64,000 nt of DNA from Candidatus Nitrospira kreftii (GTDB lineage: Bacteria > Nitrospirota > Nitrospiria > Nitrospirales > Nitrospiraceae): contig CP047423.1 in the NCBI GenBank assembly GCA_014058405.1, forward strand, positions 3,766,501-3,830,500, in the 5' to 3' direction. A model generated the notes under the pieces. It saw only the letters and a list, made by a program, of their open reading frames with translations, did not search any database and was not told the DNA's origin. Shown in pieces: positions 1 to 6,701 of the stretch; the stretch's first letter is position 1; every line of letters starts with the position of its first letter. A program made the position numbers and the translations under genes.

Positions 1-1
1 A

Positions 2-1903
2 GGCAAGAATGTCATGCGCCTGCACATGCTGGAAGGCTCGCAACCGATGCCTGTGGCGTCGGGCATTGAATGTCCCGTCGAAGACGTTCCCGGTGGGTGG
101 GTGTGGCAACATCAGCAGCCCTTGGTCTGCATCAACCTCGAGGGAGAGACCCGATTCCCCAAAGTGATGCCGATGATTCGCCAGGAGGGTATCCGGTCAC
201 TATGCATCGTCCCTCTCACAACAGTGCGCCGACGGCTTGGTGCGATGGGCGTCAGAAACGTGGAAGCTCATCACTACGGACAGGTGGAGCTCGATTTTCT
301 GCAACTGGTGGCCAAGCAGGTCGCCGTTGCGGTTGAAAACACAATGAACTTCGAACGCGCACGCCGGGCAGAGCAAGAAGCAAGACGCCAGTTGGAGCGC
401 GAGCGCTTGATGCTGGAAATCAACAACGCCGTCGTATCGCACCTCAGTCTCCGCGACCTCCTGAAGGCCATTTCCCTCAGCCTGCGTCTCGTCATTCCCC
501 ATGATGCAGCCTTGTTGACACTTCATGAGCCTGGGAGCAATCAGCTTCGCCTTCACGCTCTGGATTTGCACATGTTCGGCACAGTTCCCTTTGAGGAAGG
601 GGTGCTCATCTCGTTACACGATACGCCCGAAGGACAAGCAATCGCGTCACGTCAATCCGTTCTAGTAGGTCCTCTCGTTGATCTCACCCGGTTCTCATCC
701 CCTTGGGTCCGGCACGCGGTTGAGAACGGCGTCAGATCTGGGTGTGCGGTTCCCCTGATCACACACGACCGTACCGTTGGGGCACTGAGCGTCGTAAGTG
801 CGAACGAAAATGCGTTCAGTGAAGCGGATGCCGGGTTGCTCACCCTGTGCGCCAAGCAAATCGCCATCGCGGTCGAGAACGTACTTGCTTATCAAGAAAT
901 TGCAACTCTGAAAGACAAATTGAACAAAGAAAAACTCTACCTGGAAGGCGAAATCCGGAGTGAATTGAACTTCGAGGAGATCATCGGCGAGAGTCCCGCG
1001 ATCAAGCAGGTGCTACAACAAGTTGGCATTGTGGCACCCACTGACTCCACGGTGCTGATTCTTGGTGAGACGGGTACGGGGAAAGAACTGCTCGCCCGTG
1101 CCATCCACGACCGAAGCAAACGACGAGAACGGACCTTCGTGAAATTGAATTGTGCGGCAATTCCGACGGGGCTTCTGGAAAGCGAGTTGTTTGGTCATGA
1201 GCGGGGAGCCTTTACCGGAGCGATCGCTACCAAGGTAGGCCGGTTCGAGTTGGCAGACGGCGGCACCCTCTTCCTCGACGAGGTGGGGGACATCCCCCTT
1301 GAACTGCAGTCCAAGTTGCTTCGTGTGCTGCAGGAGCAGGAGTTTGAGCGGCTTGGCAGTACAAGAACCATCAAGGTCAGCGTGCGGCTGCTCGCGGCCA
1401 CGAACCGAGACCTCGCAGACATGGTGGAGAAGAAACTCTTTCGGAGCGACCTGTATTATCGGTTGAATGTGTTTCCACTCACCGTGCCGGCGTTGAGAGA
1501 TCGCCGCCAGGACATTCCTCTTCTGGTTCGGTATTTTGTCCAACAGTTTGCTCGCCGCATGGACAAGACCATCGACACGATTCCCACCCAGACCATCACG
1601 GCGTTGTCCCGGTACAACTGGCCGGGTAACATTCGTGAGCTGGAAAACTTGATTGAACGGGCCATCATTCTCACCCAGAGTACGTCACTCTATGTCCCAC
1701 TGACCGAATTGAAATCGCAGGCTGGAGATGAAATTCCATCTCCCGCGACGTTGGAGGAAACGGAACGGCAACACATCTTGAGAGTCCTCAAATCAACCAA
1801 GTGGGTGATCGGCGGTCCAACGGGCGCTGCCGCCCAACTCGGCATGAAACGAACGACCCTCCAGTCCAAGATGCAGCGGCTCGGTATCGTCCGCCCCATT
1901 TGA
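2..1903 (+). CDS. Sigma-54-dependent transcriptional activator, GAF-GAF-AAA+-Fis (5' end outside window)
   Basis: This is a bacterial enhancer-binding protein that uses ATP hydrolysis to open sigma-54 promoters. The frame is open to the window edge, so the gene probably starts upstream; the first ATG inside is at 14. Counting from that Met, a partial GAF sensor covers about 1-115, a second complete GAF about 140-290, a short coiled linker about 290-320, and the AAA+ domain from about 322. The AAA+ domain shows Walker A GETGTGKE (351-358), the sigma-54-contacting GAFTGA loop (398-403) and Walker B GGTLFLDE. The C-terminus ends in a Fis-type helix-turn-helix (LGMKRTTLQSKMQRLG). The layout resembles FhlA, which senses small molecules through tandem GAF domains; the ligand here cannot be told. 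No receiver domain is visible in the part present. A palindrome and a sigma-54 promoter lie directly downstream, which suggests control of the next genes. Confidence 0.93.
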   Translation, partial: GKNVMRLHMLEGSQPMPVASGIECPVEDVPGGWVWQHQQPLVCINLEGETRFPKVMPMIRQEGIRSLCIVPLTTVRRRLGAMGVRNVEAHHYGQVELDFLQLVAKQVAVAVENTMNFERARRAEQEARRQLERERLMLEINNAVVSHLSLRDLLKAISLSLRLVIPHDAALLTLHEPGSNQLRLHALDLHMFGTVPFEEGVLISLHDTPEGQAIASRQSVLVGPLVDLTRFSSPWVRHAVENGVRSGCAVPLITHDRTVGALSVVSANENAFSEADAGLLTLCAKQIAIAVENVLAYQEIATLKDKLNKEKLYLEGEIRSELNFEEIIGESPAIKQVLQQVGIVAPTDSTVLILGETGTGKELLARAIHDRSKRRERTFVKLNCAAIPTGLLESELFGHERGAFTGAIATKVGRFELADGGTLFLDEVGDIPLELQSKLLRVLQEQEFERLGSTRTIKVSVRLLAATNRDLADMVEKKLFRSDLYYRLNVFPLTVPALRDRRQDIPLLVRYFVQQFARRMDKTIDTIPTQTITALSRYNWPGNIRELENLIERAIILTQSTSLYVPLTELKSQAGDEIPSPATLEETERQHILRVLKSTKWVIGGPTGAAAQLGMKRTTLQSKMQRLGIVRPI

Positions 1904-1914
1904 TGACGATTACT

Positions 1915-1928
1915 TCGGCACGTGCCGA
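1915..1928. promoter_or_regulatory. Perfect 14-bp palindrome, candidate activator-binding site
   Basis: TCGGCACGTGCCGA reads identically on both strands. It starts 12 bases after the stop codon of the sigma-54 activator and lies about 120 bases upstream of the -24/-12 element at 2046-2063, a usual distance for an upstream activating sequence. The half-site TCGGCAC recurs inside the promoter itself at 2046-2052. It could instead be a short hairpin at the end of the activator mRNA, but no T-run follows. Function is inferred from position and symmetry. Confidence 0.5.
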
Positions 1929-2045
1929 CGGCTAGGCAAACGCGCTCGTCAGTGAAGTCCCCCCTCACATAGCCACCATCTCTGTTCAGCCTGACAATCC
2001 ATTGTTTTATCAATAGCTTTAATTTGTGGTGCCTAGACGTCAGCA

Positions 2046-2063
2046 TCGGCACGCTCTGTGCCA
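2046..2063 (+). promoter_or_regulatory. Sigma-54 (-24/-12) promoter
   Basis: The element reads TCGGCACG-CTCT-GTGCCA. The invariant GG (2048-2049) and GC (2060-2061) are separated by exactly 10 bases, and GGCACG matches the -24 consensus fully. The -12 half is GTGC instead of TTGC. Transcription would start near 2073, about 35 bases before the ATG at 2108 and before a GGAGG ribosome site. It follows a gene for a sigma-54 activator, which strengthens the call. Confidence 0.68.
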
Positions 2064-2107
2064 TACGCAGTGTTGTGCCCCAACAAGAGAATCCACGGAG
2101 GATCATT

Positions 2108-3094
2108 ATGGAACTGAAAATACCGAGCCCTGAACAAGCTTACTGGGGATTACGGGCCATGAAGACTGTTGCCATGGCAGACGGGGCGCTCAATGCGTCC
2201 GAGCGCCACATGTTGGAATCCATCCAGCGGATCTTCGGCACGACACATGATCTGGAGCAACTTGCTCCAATCATGCCAGCAGAGCTGGCCCGGTCGTTTC
2301 CCGATCAGCAGCTCAGGAAACAGCTCGTGCAAGGGTTAGTCATCATGACGCTGATCGATGGAAAGACCGGCCCAAAAGAAACAGATCTCGTCGAACAATT
2401 TGCTCAAGCTCTGGAGGTTGATGCCCCTGAGGTGAAGAACCTGCGGCATGTCTTGAAGGGAGAAATTCTCCAGCTTCGCCTCGATCTGGTACGCCGGTTT
2501 TGGTTGCGGCAAAAGGTGACCGAAGTCTGGAACAAGGAGGGAATCAGAGGGCTGTCCAAGTTTGTTCGGGGGATGATGGGACGGTATGAGAACAAGGAGT
2601 TGGCCGCTCGCTACCAGGAGTTGAAATATTGTCCGCCAGGCTCTTTGGGCCGTTCCCTTTGGCAATATTGGCATGAGAACGGGTTCGCGCTTCCTGGACA
2701 AAAGGGCGGGGCGCCCGAGCAAATCGTGTTCCATGATTGTGCACATGTGTTGTCTGGCTATGGGACGGCTCCGGAAGAAGAAGTCCAAGTCGCCTGCTTC
2801 AGCGCCGGTTTCCAGCGTCGGGAGCCGTGGATGTTCGTGTTTTTCGTGCTGTTGCAATTTCACGTGGGCATTCGCATGACGCCCATCACCAAGGCACGGA
2901 CGGGTCTGTTTGATCCGCTGAAGGCCATGATCGCCATTCGCCGAGGGGCTGCGATGAATGTGGACCTGAACGACGGCTGGGACTACTGGCCGGTGATGAA
3001 TGAACAGGTCGAGGAACTGCGCCGCCGGTACAACATTCTGCCGATAGAGGCCTTCAGGCCGAATGATCAATGTGTCGCCGCGGGCATCTTATAA
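2108..3094 (+). CDS. TerB-like / Coq4-like fusion protein
   Basis: This is a 328-residue protein. Residues about 12-105 are a helical TerB-like segment (a MADGALNASE pattern near 23-32 and a second LIDGKTGPKE near 82-91). Residues about 165-325 resemble Coq4, the ubiquinone-pathway scaffold. The Coq4 metal motif HDxxH-x11-E is complete: H209, D210, H213 and E225. Coq4 binds lipid-like quinone intermediates; TerB-like domains occur in stress and metal-response proteins. An earlier in-frame start at 2024 would lie upstream of the sigma-54 promoter, whereas the ATG at 2108 has GGAGG just before it, so 2108 is preferred. A methyltransferase follows after 45 bases. Substrate and pathway are unknown; quinone or lipid chemistry is inference from the Coq4 motif and the methyltransferase neighbour. 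Confidence 0.78.
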   Translation: MELKIPSPEQAYWGLRAMKTVAMADGALNASERHMLESIQRIFGTTHDLEQLAPIMPAELARSFPDQQLRKQLVQGLVIMTLIDGKTGPKETDLVEQFAQALEVDAPEVKNLRHVLKGEILQLRLDLVRRFWLRQKVTEVWNKEGIRGLSKFVRGMMGRYENKELAARYQELKYCPPGSLGRSLWQYWHENGFALPGQKGGAPEQIVFHDCAHVLSGYGTAPEEEVQVACFSAGFQRREPWMFVFFVLLQFHVGIRMTPITKARTGLFDPLKAMIAIRRGAAMNVDLNDGWDYWPVMNEQVEELRRRYNILPIEAFRPNDQCVAAGIL

Positions 3095-3139
3095 AGCGTA
3101 TGGCAGCTTGATGCCGTATCTCTAGGAAAGGAGAGGGTC

Positions 3140-3859
3140 ATGACGACTGCGAATCGATATCTGACATCCTGGGAAAGCTTTTGGAGCACGACAACCGGGG
3201 CACCGGGAGAAATATTTTGGGATGCCGATCCTGCCTATGCTGCGCAACAGGATTTAGCTCTGTTTCAAAGCCACGTGGATCTGCAGTTGCCGATGATCGA
3301 TGTCGGCTGTGGAAACGGCACGCAAACGCGTTTCCTGGGAGGTCATTTTTCGCGAGTGATCGGGACAGAGATCGCCCCAGCGGCAGTCGAACTGGCTGGG
3401 AAAACCAACGGTGCTGCGAACGTCTTTTATCGGGTTCTCGATGTGCTTAGTCCAAAGGATGCACAGGTCCTTCATGACGAGATAGGCGACGCCAATGTTT
3501 ATCTGCGGGCTGTGCTGCATCAACTGTCACCGGTTGACCAGCCGTTGGCTGCGCAGAGTATCGAGCGGCTAATTGGGAAAAAAGGAACGTTGTATTTGGT
3601 CGAATTGTCCTCAGCCGCTGAGCCGTTCTTTGCTCAACTGATTCAACAGCATGGGCCGCCCCCAGGCCTGGCACGGGTATTTCAGCACCAGATCACGCCA
3701 GGCATGTTGCACGAGGACAGTTTGGCATTATTGTTCCCGGCGGATCGCTACACGCTTCTCAAGACAGGACCGAGTCACATCCGTACCGTTCACAGTCTCC
3801 CAACAGGTGACGTTGTGAAGGTGCCGGCCTTCTACGCGATCTTTCGCCGGCGTGAGTAA
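3140..3859 (+). CDS. Class I SAM-dependent methyltransferase
   Basis: This is a 239-residue soluble protein with a Rossmann-type methyltransferase fold. Motif I is DVGCGNGTQTRFLG near residues 54-67, followed by the acidic strand end GTEIAPAAVELA and a motif IV-like region VYLRAVLHQLSP. A strong ribosome site (GGAAAGGAGAGGGTC) precedes the ATG at 3140. It lies 45 bases after the TerB-Coq4 gene and is probably in the same transcript. Small-molecule O- or C-methylation is possible, as in the UbiE/UbiG families, but the acceptor cannot be read from the sequence. No transmembrane segment is seen. Confidence 0.85.
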   Translation: MTTANRYLTSWESFWSTTTGAPGEIFWDADPAYAAQQDLALFQSHVDLQLPMIDVGCGNGTQTRFLGGHFSRVIGTEIAPAAVELAGKTNGAANVFYRVLDVLSPKDAQVLHDEIGDANVYLRAVLHQLSPVDQPLAAQSIERLIGKKGTLYLVELSSAAEPFFAQLIQQHGPPPGLARVFQHQITPGMLHEDSLALLFPADRYTLLKTGPSHIRTVHSLPTGDVVKVPAFYAIFRRRE

Positions 3860-3920
3860 GTTCAAGGCAAGTCCATTCGAAAGATGAAGAGTGACACCGG
3901 GCTCTATGAGAGGAGCAGCT

Positions 3921-4304
3921 ATGAAAACGTCCGATCCGTTAGATCTCATTGCACAACTCGTTACGGCCATGAATGCCCAGGATTTGGAAACAGCTCTGAC
4001 ATTGTTTGAGCCTGGTGCGTCGTTCGTCATGAAACCCGGTGTCGTCGTCAGCGGGACAGCTGGGATACATCAGGCACTTCAGGGCTTCATGGCGCTGAAG
4101 CCGAAATTAACCATCGAAACCCAGCAGATCGTGCAGGTAGGCGATGTTGCGCAGTACTGTGCCCGCTGGAGCATCAACGGAATCGATCCAGCGGGAGCTG
4201 CCGTGCAACTTGGTGGGAGATCCTCCAGCATCTTGCGGCGCCAACCTGATGGACGGTGGCTCTTCTTGGTGGATAACCCGTGGGGGACAGATATTGTCGC
4301 ATAG
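3921..4304 (+). CDS. NTF2-like (SnoaL / ketosteroid-isomerase-like) small protein
   Basis: This is a 127-residue protein with the cone-shaped NTF2-like pattern: an N-terminal helix (LIAQLVTAMNAQDLETALTL), a strand with a conserved Gly turn (GTAGIHQALQGF), and a C-terminal sheet ending in DGRWLFLVDNPWG. Such proteins are lyases, isomerases or ligand binders. Two earlier in-frame Met codons exist at 3891 and 3906, but an AGAGGAG ribosome site points to the ATG at 3921. It follows the methyltransferase gene in the same direction and may act on the same small molecule; that is inference. Confidence 0.75.
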   Translation: MKTSDPLDLIAQLVTAMNAQDLETALTLFEPGASFVMKPGVVVSGTAGIHQALQGFMALKPKLTIETQQIVQVGDVAQYCARWSINGIDPAGAAVQLGGRSSSILRRQPDGRWLFLVDNPWGTDIVA

Positions 4305-4355
4305 CACATCTTAAGCCTGTGGTTGAACAAATCAGTCAAACTGAAAGGAGCCGTC

Positions 4356-4892
4356 ATGAGGATCATCAATCATTTCATCGTTACAATGGGCATGGTGGTT
4401 GGTCTTGTTGGAAACAATGATTCTTTGGTCTCGGCGAAGAGTCTTGAGGCTGGGTACGCGAGTACGAGCTGGATGGGCAACGGAGAGGTTCATGATCTCC
4501 CGGATGGGGGACAGGTCATCAACGCTATCGTCAAAGGCGTGATGATTGTCCGTCATTCGAATGGTGCGGTAGGTGGGATCGTTCATACGGCCAAGCTCGA
4601 ATGTCCGATTCGCGTCACCGTCAATAAGAACGGCGATCATAGAACGTACCTCGGGCTCTGCACGATTCTCGCTCATGAGGGGAGAGACGTGGGCTATGCC
4701 GAATGGAAGTGTGCTGGAGGGCCTATGGAGTGTGAAGGCGAGTTTACGTTTACAGGCGGAGCCGGTGGTTTCAGTGAAATCTCGGGAACAATACCGTTCT
4801 TCAGCAGGATTATCTTCGAGAAGTTGGAAGCCGTTAATGCTCGGGCCGTCGGCTATGCATACTGGCCGAACCTGACGGTGACGTTGCCCTGA
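4356..4892 (+). CDS. Exported hypothetical protein
   Basis: This is a 178-residue protein of no family I recognise. It begins with a signal-peptide-like segment (MRIINHFIVTMGMVVGLVG followed by a small-residue stretch near LVSAKS). The mature part is rich in beta strands and glycine and contains four spaced cysteines (in LEC, GLC, WKC and MEC contexts) that could form disulfides outside the cytoplasm. The start is taken as the ATG at 4356 because AAGGAG lies just upstream; the longer frame from 4323 would put extra residues before the signal peptide. It is the last gene of the sigma-54-linked cluster. Confidence 0.65.
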   Translation: MRIINHFIVTMGMVVGLVGNNDSLVSAKSLEAGYASTSWMGNGEVHDLPDGGQVINAIVKGVMIVRHSNGAVGGIVHTAKLECPIRVTVNKNGDHRTYLGLCTILAHEGRDVGYAEWKCAGGPMECEGEFTFTGGAGGFSEISGTIPFFSRIIFEKLEAVNARAVGYAYWPNLTVTLP

Positions 4893-5091
4893 GGGATCCA
4901 TACGCTGAACAAGAGACGATTGGCAACGAAGCAATAAGAAGGTGCGGCTGCTGGCTCCCTAGGTGATGGAATGAACCTGGACAATAAGTACGTCGTGATT
5001 GATCTATCACCAGGTTGTTTCGGTTATCTACTGATACCCAGCTCCTGTCGCTAGTGGAGCCGGTGCCGAACCCACAACTATTCCTTGTCGT

Positions 5092-5120
5092 TTGACCCTC
5101 TCCACTCCTTCCGTTAGAAT
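5092..5120 (+). promoter_or_regulatory. Sigma-70-type promoter for the glycosyltransferase cassette
   Basis: TTGACC (5092-5097) and TAGAAT (5115-5120) are separated by 17 bases; each hexamer matches five of six consensus positions. The likely start site is about 40 bases before the glycosyltransferase ATG at 5170. The upstream intergenic stretch (4893-5091) also holds a short inverted repeat GCTCC/GGAGC and no gene that I can see. Confidence 0.6.
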
Positions 5121-5169
5121 GCGCCAGTTTTTATCCTAACCTCCGACCATAGCTTGAATTTTTGCTACC

Positions 5170-5943
5170 ATGACGACACCACCCGGTTCCAATTCCAGCC
5201 CTTGGGCCTCCGTGATCATCCCCATCAAGGATGAGCGCGAGAACTTGTCTCCTTTGATGGCAAGCTTGTTGAAAGTCATGGATTCGCACGAGCTCTCACA
5301 TACTCGCCCGTACGAGATTCTCTTCGTTGACGATGGGAGCAGCGACGGGAGCAGCGACGAGTTGGACCGATTGGCACGCGAACATGCGTGCGTGCGCGTC
5401 TTCCACTTCGACCGTAATTACGGCAAAACGTGCGCGCTTGATGCGGGCTTTCGGCAATCGTCTGGCGAGATCATTATCCAGATCGACGGCGATCTCCAGC
5501 AGGATAGCGAAGATATCTTGAGGCTGCTTCCTTATACCGCCTCCCACGACCTCGTCTGCGGATGGAGACAACAACGACAGGACGGCTTCGTGAAGATGAT
5601 CTCCTCCCGGATTGCGAACCCTGTGCGAAACTTTTTTACGCATGACGGTGTCCATGATACGGGGTGCCCGCTGAAGGTCTTTCGACGCCCCGTGCTGGAA
5701 CGCATCCGGCTCTTTGAGGGCCTGCATCGATTCTTTCCGGCGCTCGCGCTCATGCATGGTTTCACGGTCACGGAAGTGCCGGTGCGTCATTATCCCCGCA
5801 TCCACGGCGTCTCGAAATACGGCATGGGGAACCGCTTGTTCAAGTCGCTGTATGATCTGATCGCCGTACGTTGGATGCAGAATCGTGTGTTGCTCTATAG
5901 ATTCCGGGACAATGACGTTCGAACCGGGCTTCGTGATAAGTGA
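5170..5943 (+). CDS. Family 2 glycosyltransferase (polyprenyl-phosphate sugar synthase type)
   Basis: This is a 257-residue GT-A fold enzyme. It shows the N-terminal nucleotide-binding strand ASVIIPIKDERENL, FVDDGSSDGS near residues 56-65, and the metal-binding DGDLQ. There is no C-terminal membrane domain, so it resembles DPM1-type enzymes that move a sugar from a nucleotide to polyprenyl phosphate at the inner face of the membrane. A GT39 transferase downstream could use that lipid-linked sugar. The last codons lie inside the left inverted repeat of an inserted element (5933-5955), so the C-terminus may have been altered by that insertion. No clear ribosome site precedes the ATG. Confidence 0.88.
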   Translation: MTTPPGSNSSPWASVIIPIKDERENLSPLMASLLKVMDSHELSHTRPYEILFVDDGSSDGSSDELDRLAREHACVRVFHFDRNYGKTCALDAGFRQSSGEIIIQIDGDLQQDSEDILRLLPYTASHDLVCGWRQQRQDGFVKMISSRIANPVRNFFTHDGVHDTGCPLKVFRRPVLERIRLFEGLHRFFPALALMHGFTVTEVPVRHYPRIHGVSKYGMGNRLFKSLYDLIAVRWMQNRVLLYRFRDNDVRTGLRDK

Positions 5944-5955
5944 TGGGTGATGCGT
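5933..5955 (+). repeat. Left inverted repeat flanking the four-helix-bundle gene
   Basis: This is a 23-base sequence built on repeated GTGATG units. It matches the reverse complement of 6311-6333 at 21 of 23 positions, including a perfect 14-base core, AGTGATGGGTGATG (5939-5952). It overlaps the end of the upstream glycosyltransferase gene and the start of the four-helix-bundle reading frame. Confidence 0.8.
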
Positions 5956-6356
5956 GAGCGGAAGCATCGTAACCACCCATAAAGATCTCGATGTTTGGAA
6001 GAAATCCATGGATCTTGCATCGCACGTTTACTCATTGACTTCGCAGTTTCCCAAAGAAGAGCTATACGGACTCACTTCGCAGATGCGACGCTCTGCCGTC
6101 TCTATCCCTAGTAATATCGCCGAAGGCGCCGCAAGGCATTCAAGGAAAGAACTCACTCAATTTCTTCACATTGCGTCAGGTTCAGTCGCCGAGCTGGACC
6201 CAGCTCGTTCTCGCCTCCCGAATGGGATTTCCTCCCACAAACATCGCCCTGGTCCAAATCGAGGAAATCAGAAAAATGCTACTCGGGTTACTTCGCTCTC
6301 TGAAGAAGCAACCCATCACCCATCACTCATCACATCCTCAACCACATGAGTACTGA
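5954..6356 (+). pseudogene. Four-helix-bundle (23S rRNA intervening-sequence type) protein, frameshifted
   Basis: The first frame, from a GTG at 5954, encodes the typical start of this family (HKDLDVWKKSMDLASHVY, then SNIAEGAARHSRKELTQFL). It breaks near 6190 at VAELD, and the expected continuation (TQLVLASRMGF ... EEIRKMLLGLLRSLK) is found in another frame. A two-base loss, or one-base gain, near 6190-6195 would explain this. Family proteins are about 120 residues, small helical bundles of unknown function often found as stray insertions. Inverted repeats of 23 bases flank it and it sits between two cassette genes, so it looks inserted. A sequencing error at the frameshift cannot be excluded. 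Confidence 0.82.
6311..6333 (-). repeat. Right inverted repeat flanking the four-helix-bundle gene
   Basis: This is the reverse-complement partner of 5933-5955 (21 of 23 bases; perfect core CATCACCCATCACT at 6314-6327). It ends 12 bases before the ATG of the LpxB N-terminal-like gene at 6346, which therefore lacks an obvious ribosome site. No clear target-site duplication is visible outside the pair. Confidence 0.8.
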
Positions 6357-6636
6357 GACCATCTGGCTCGGCATCGGCTTCCTTGGTCAAGGGCTCTTCT
6401 TTGGTCGTTGGCTGGTCCAATGGATTGCGTCTGAGCGTAGTTCGGAGAGCCGGGTACCGATTTCCTTCTGGTATATGAGTCTCATTGGAGGGCTGATTAC
6501 GCTCACCTACGCGATCTATCGCAAGGACCCTGTATTTATTTCCGGGCAAAGCCTCGGGGCGGTGGTCTATCTGCGCAACCTGATCCTCATTCACCGCACG
6601 GATCAAACGAAGCCCCCGCCGCGGCCACAAGCATGA
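6346..6636 (+). CDS. LpxB N-terminal-domain-like membrane protein (LAB_N)
   Basis: This is a 96-residue protein with about three hydrophobic segments and the family signature GQGLFFGRWLVQWIASE followed by SFWYMSLIGG. The domain also forms the N-terminal extension of some lipid-A-disaccharide synthases. As a stand-alone gene it is commonly found between a GT2 and a GT39 gene, as here, in lipid A or other envelope sugar-modification cassettes. Its exact task is unknown; a role in handling the lipid-linked sugar at the inner membrane is inference. It follows the right inverted repeat of the inserted element. Confidence 0.85.
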   Translation: MSTETIWLGIGFLGQGLFFGRWLVQWIASERSSESRVPISFWYMSLIGGLITLTYAIYRKDPVFISGQSLGAVVYLRNLILIHRTDQTKPPPRPQA

Positions 6637-6701
6637 GAGATTCTGCCGTTCACCTCAACTGGATCCGTTCTATCCTTCACGAATAGCGACACCAAATCAC
6701 T

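Noticed and set aside
2024..2107. Longer start of the TerB-Coq4 gene
   Set aside because: It would begin upstream of the sigma-54 promoter; the ATG at 2108 has a good ribosome site.
3101..3116. Possible second -24/-12 element (TGGCAG...ATGCC) before the methyltransferase gene
   Set aside because: GG and GC are nine bases apart, not ten, and it lies at the end of the preceding transcript.
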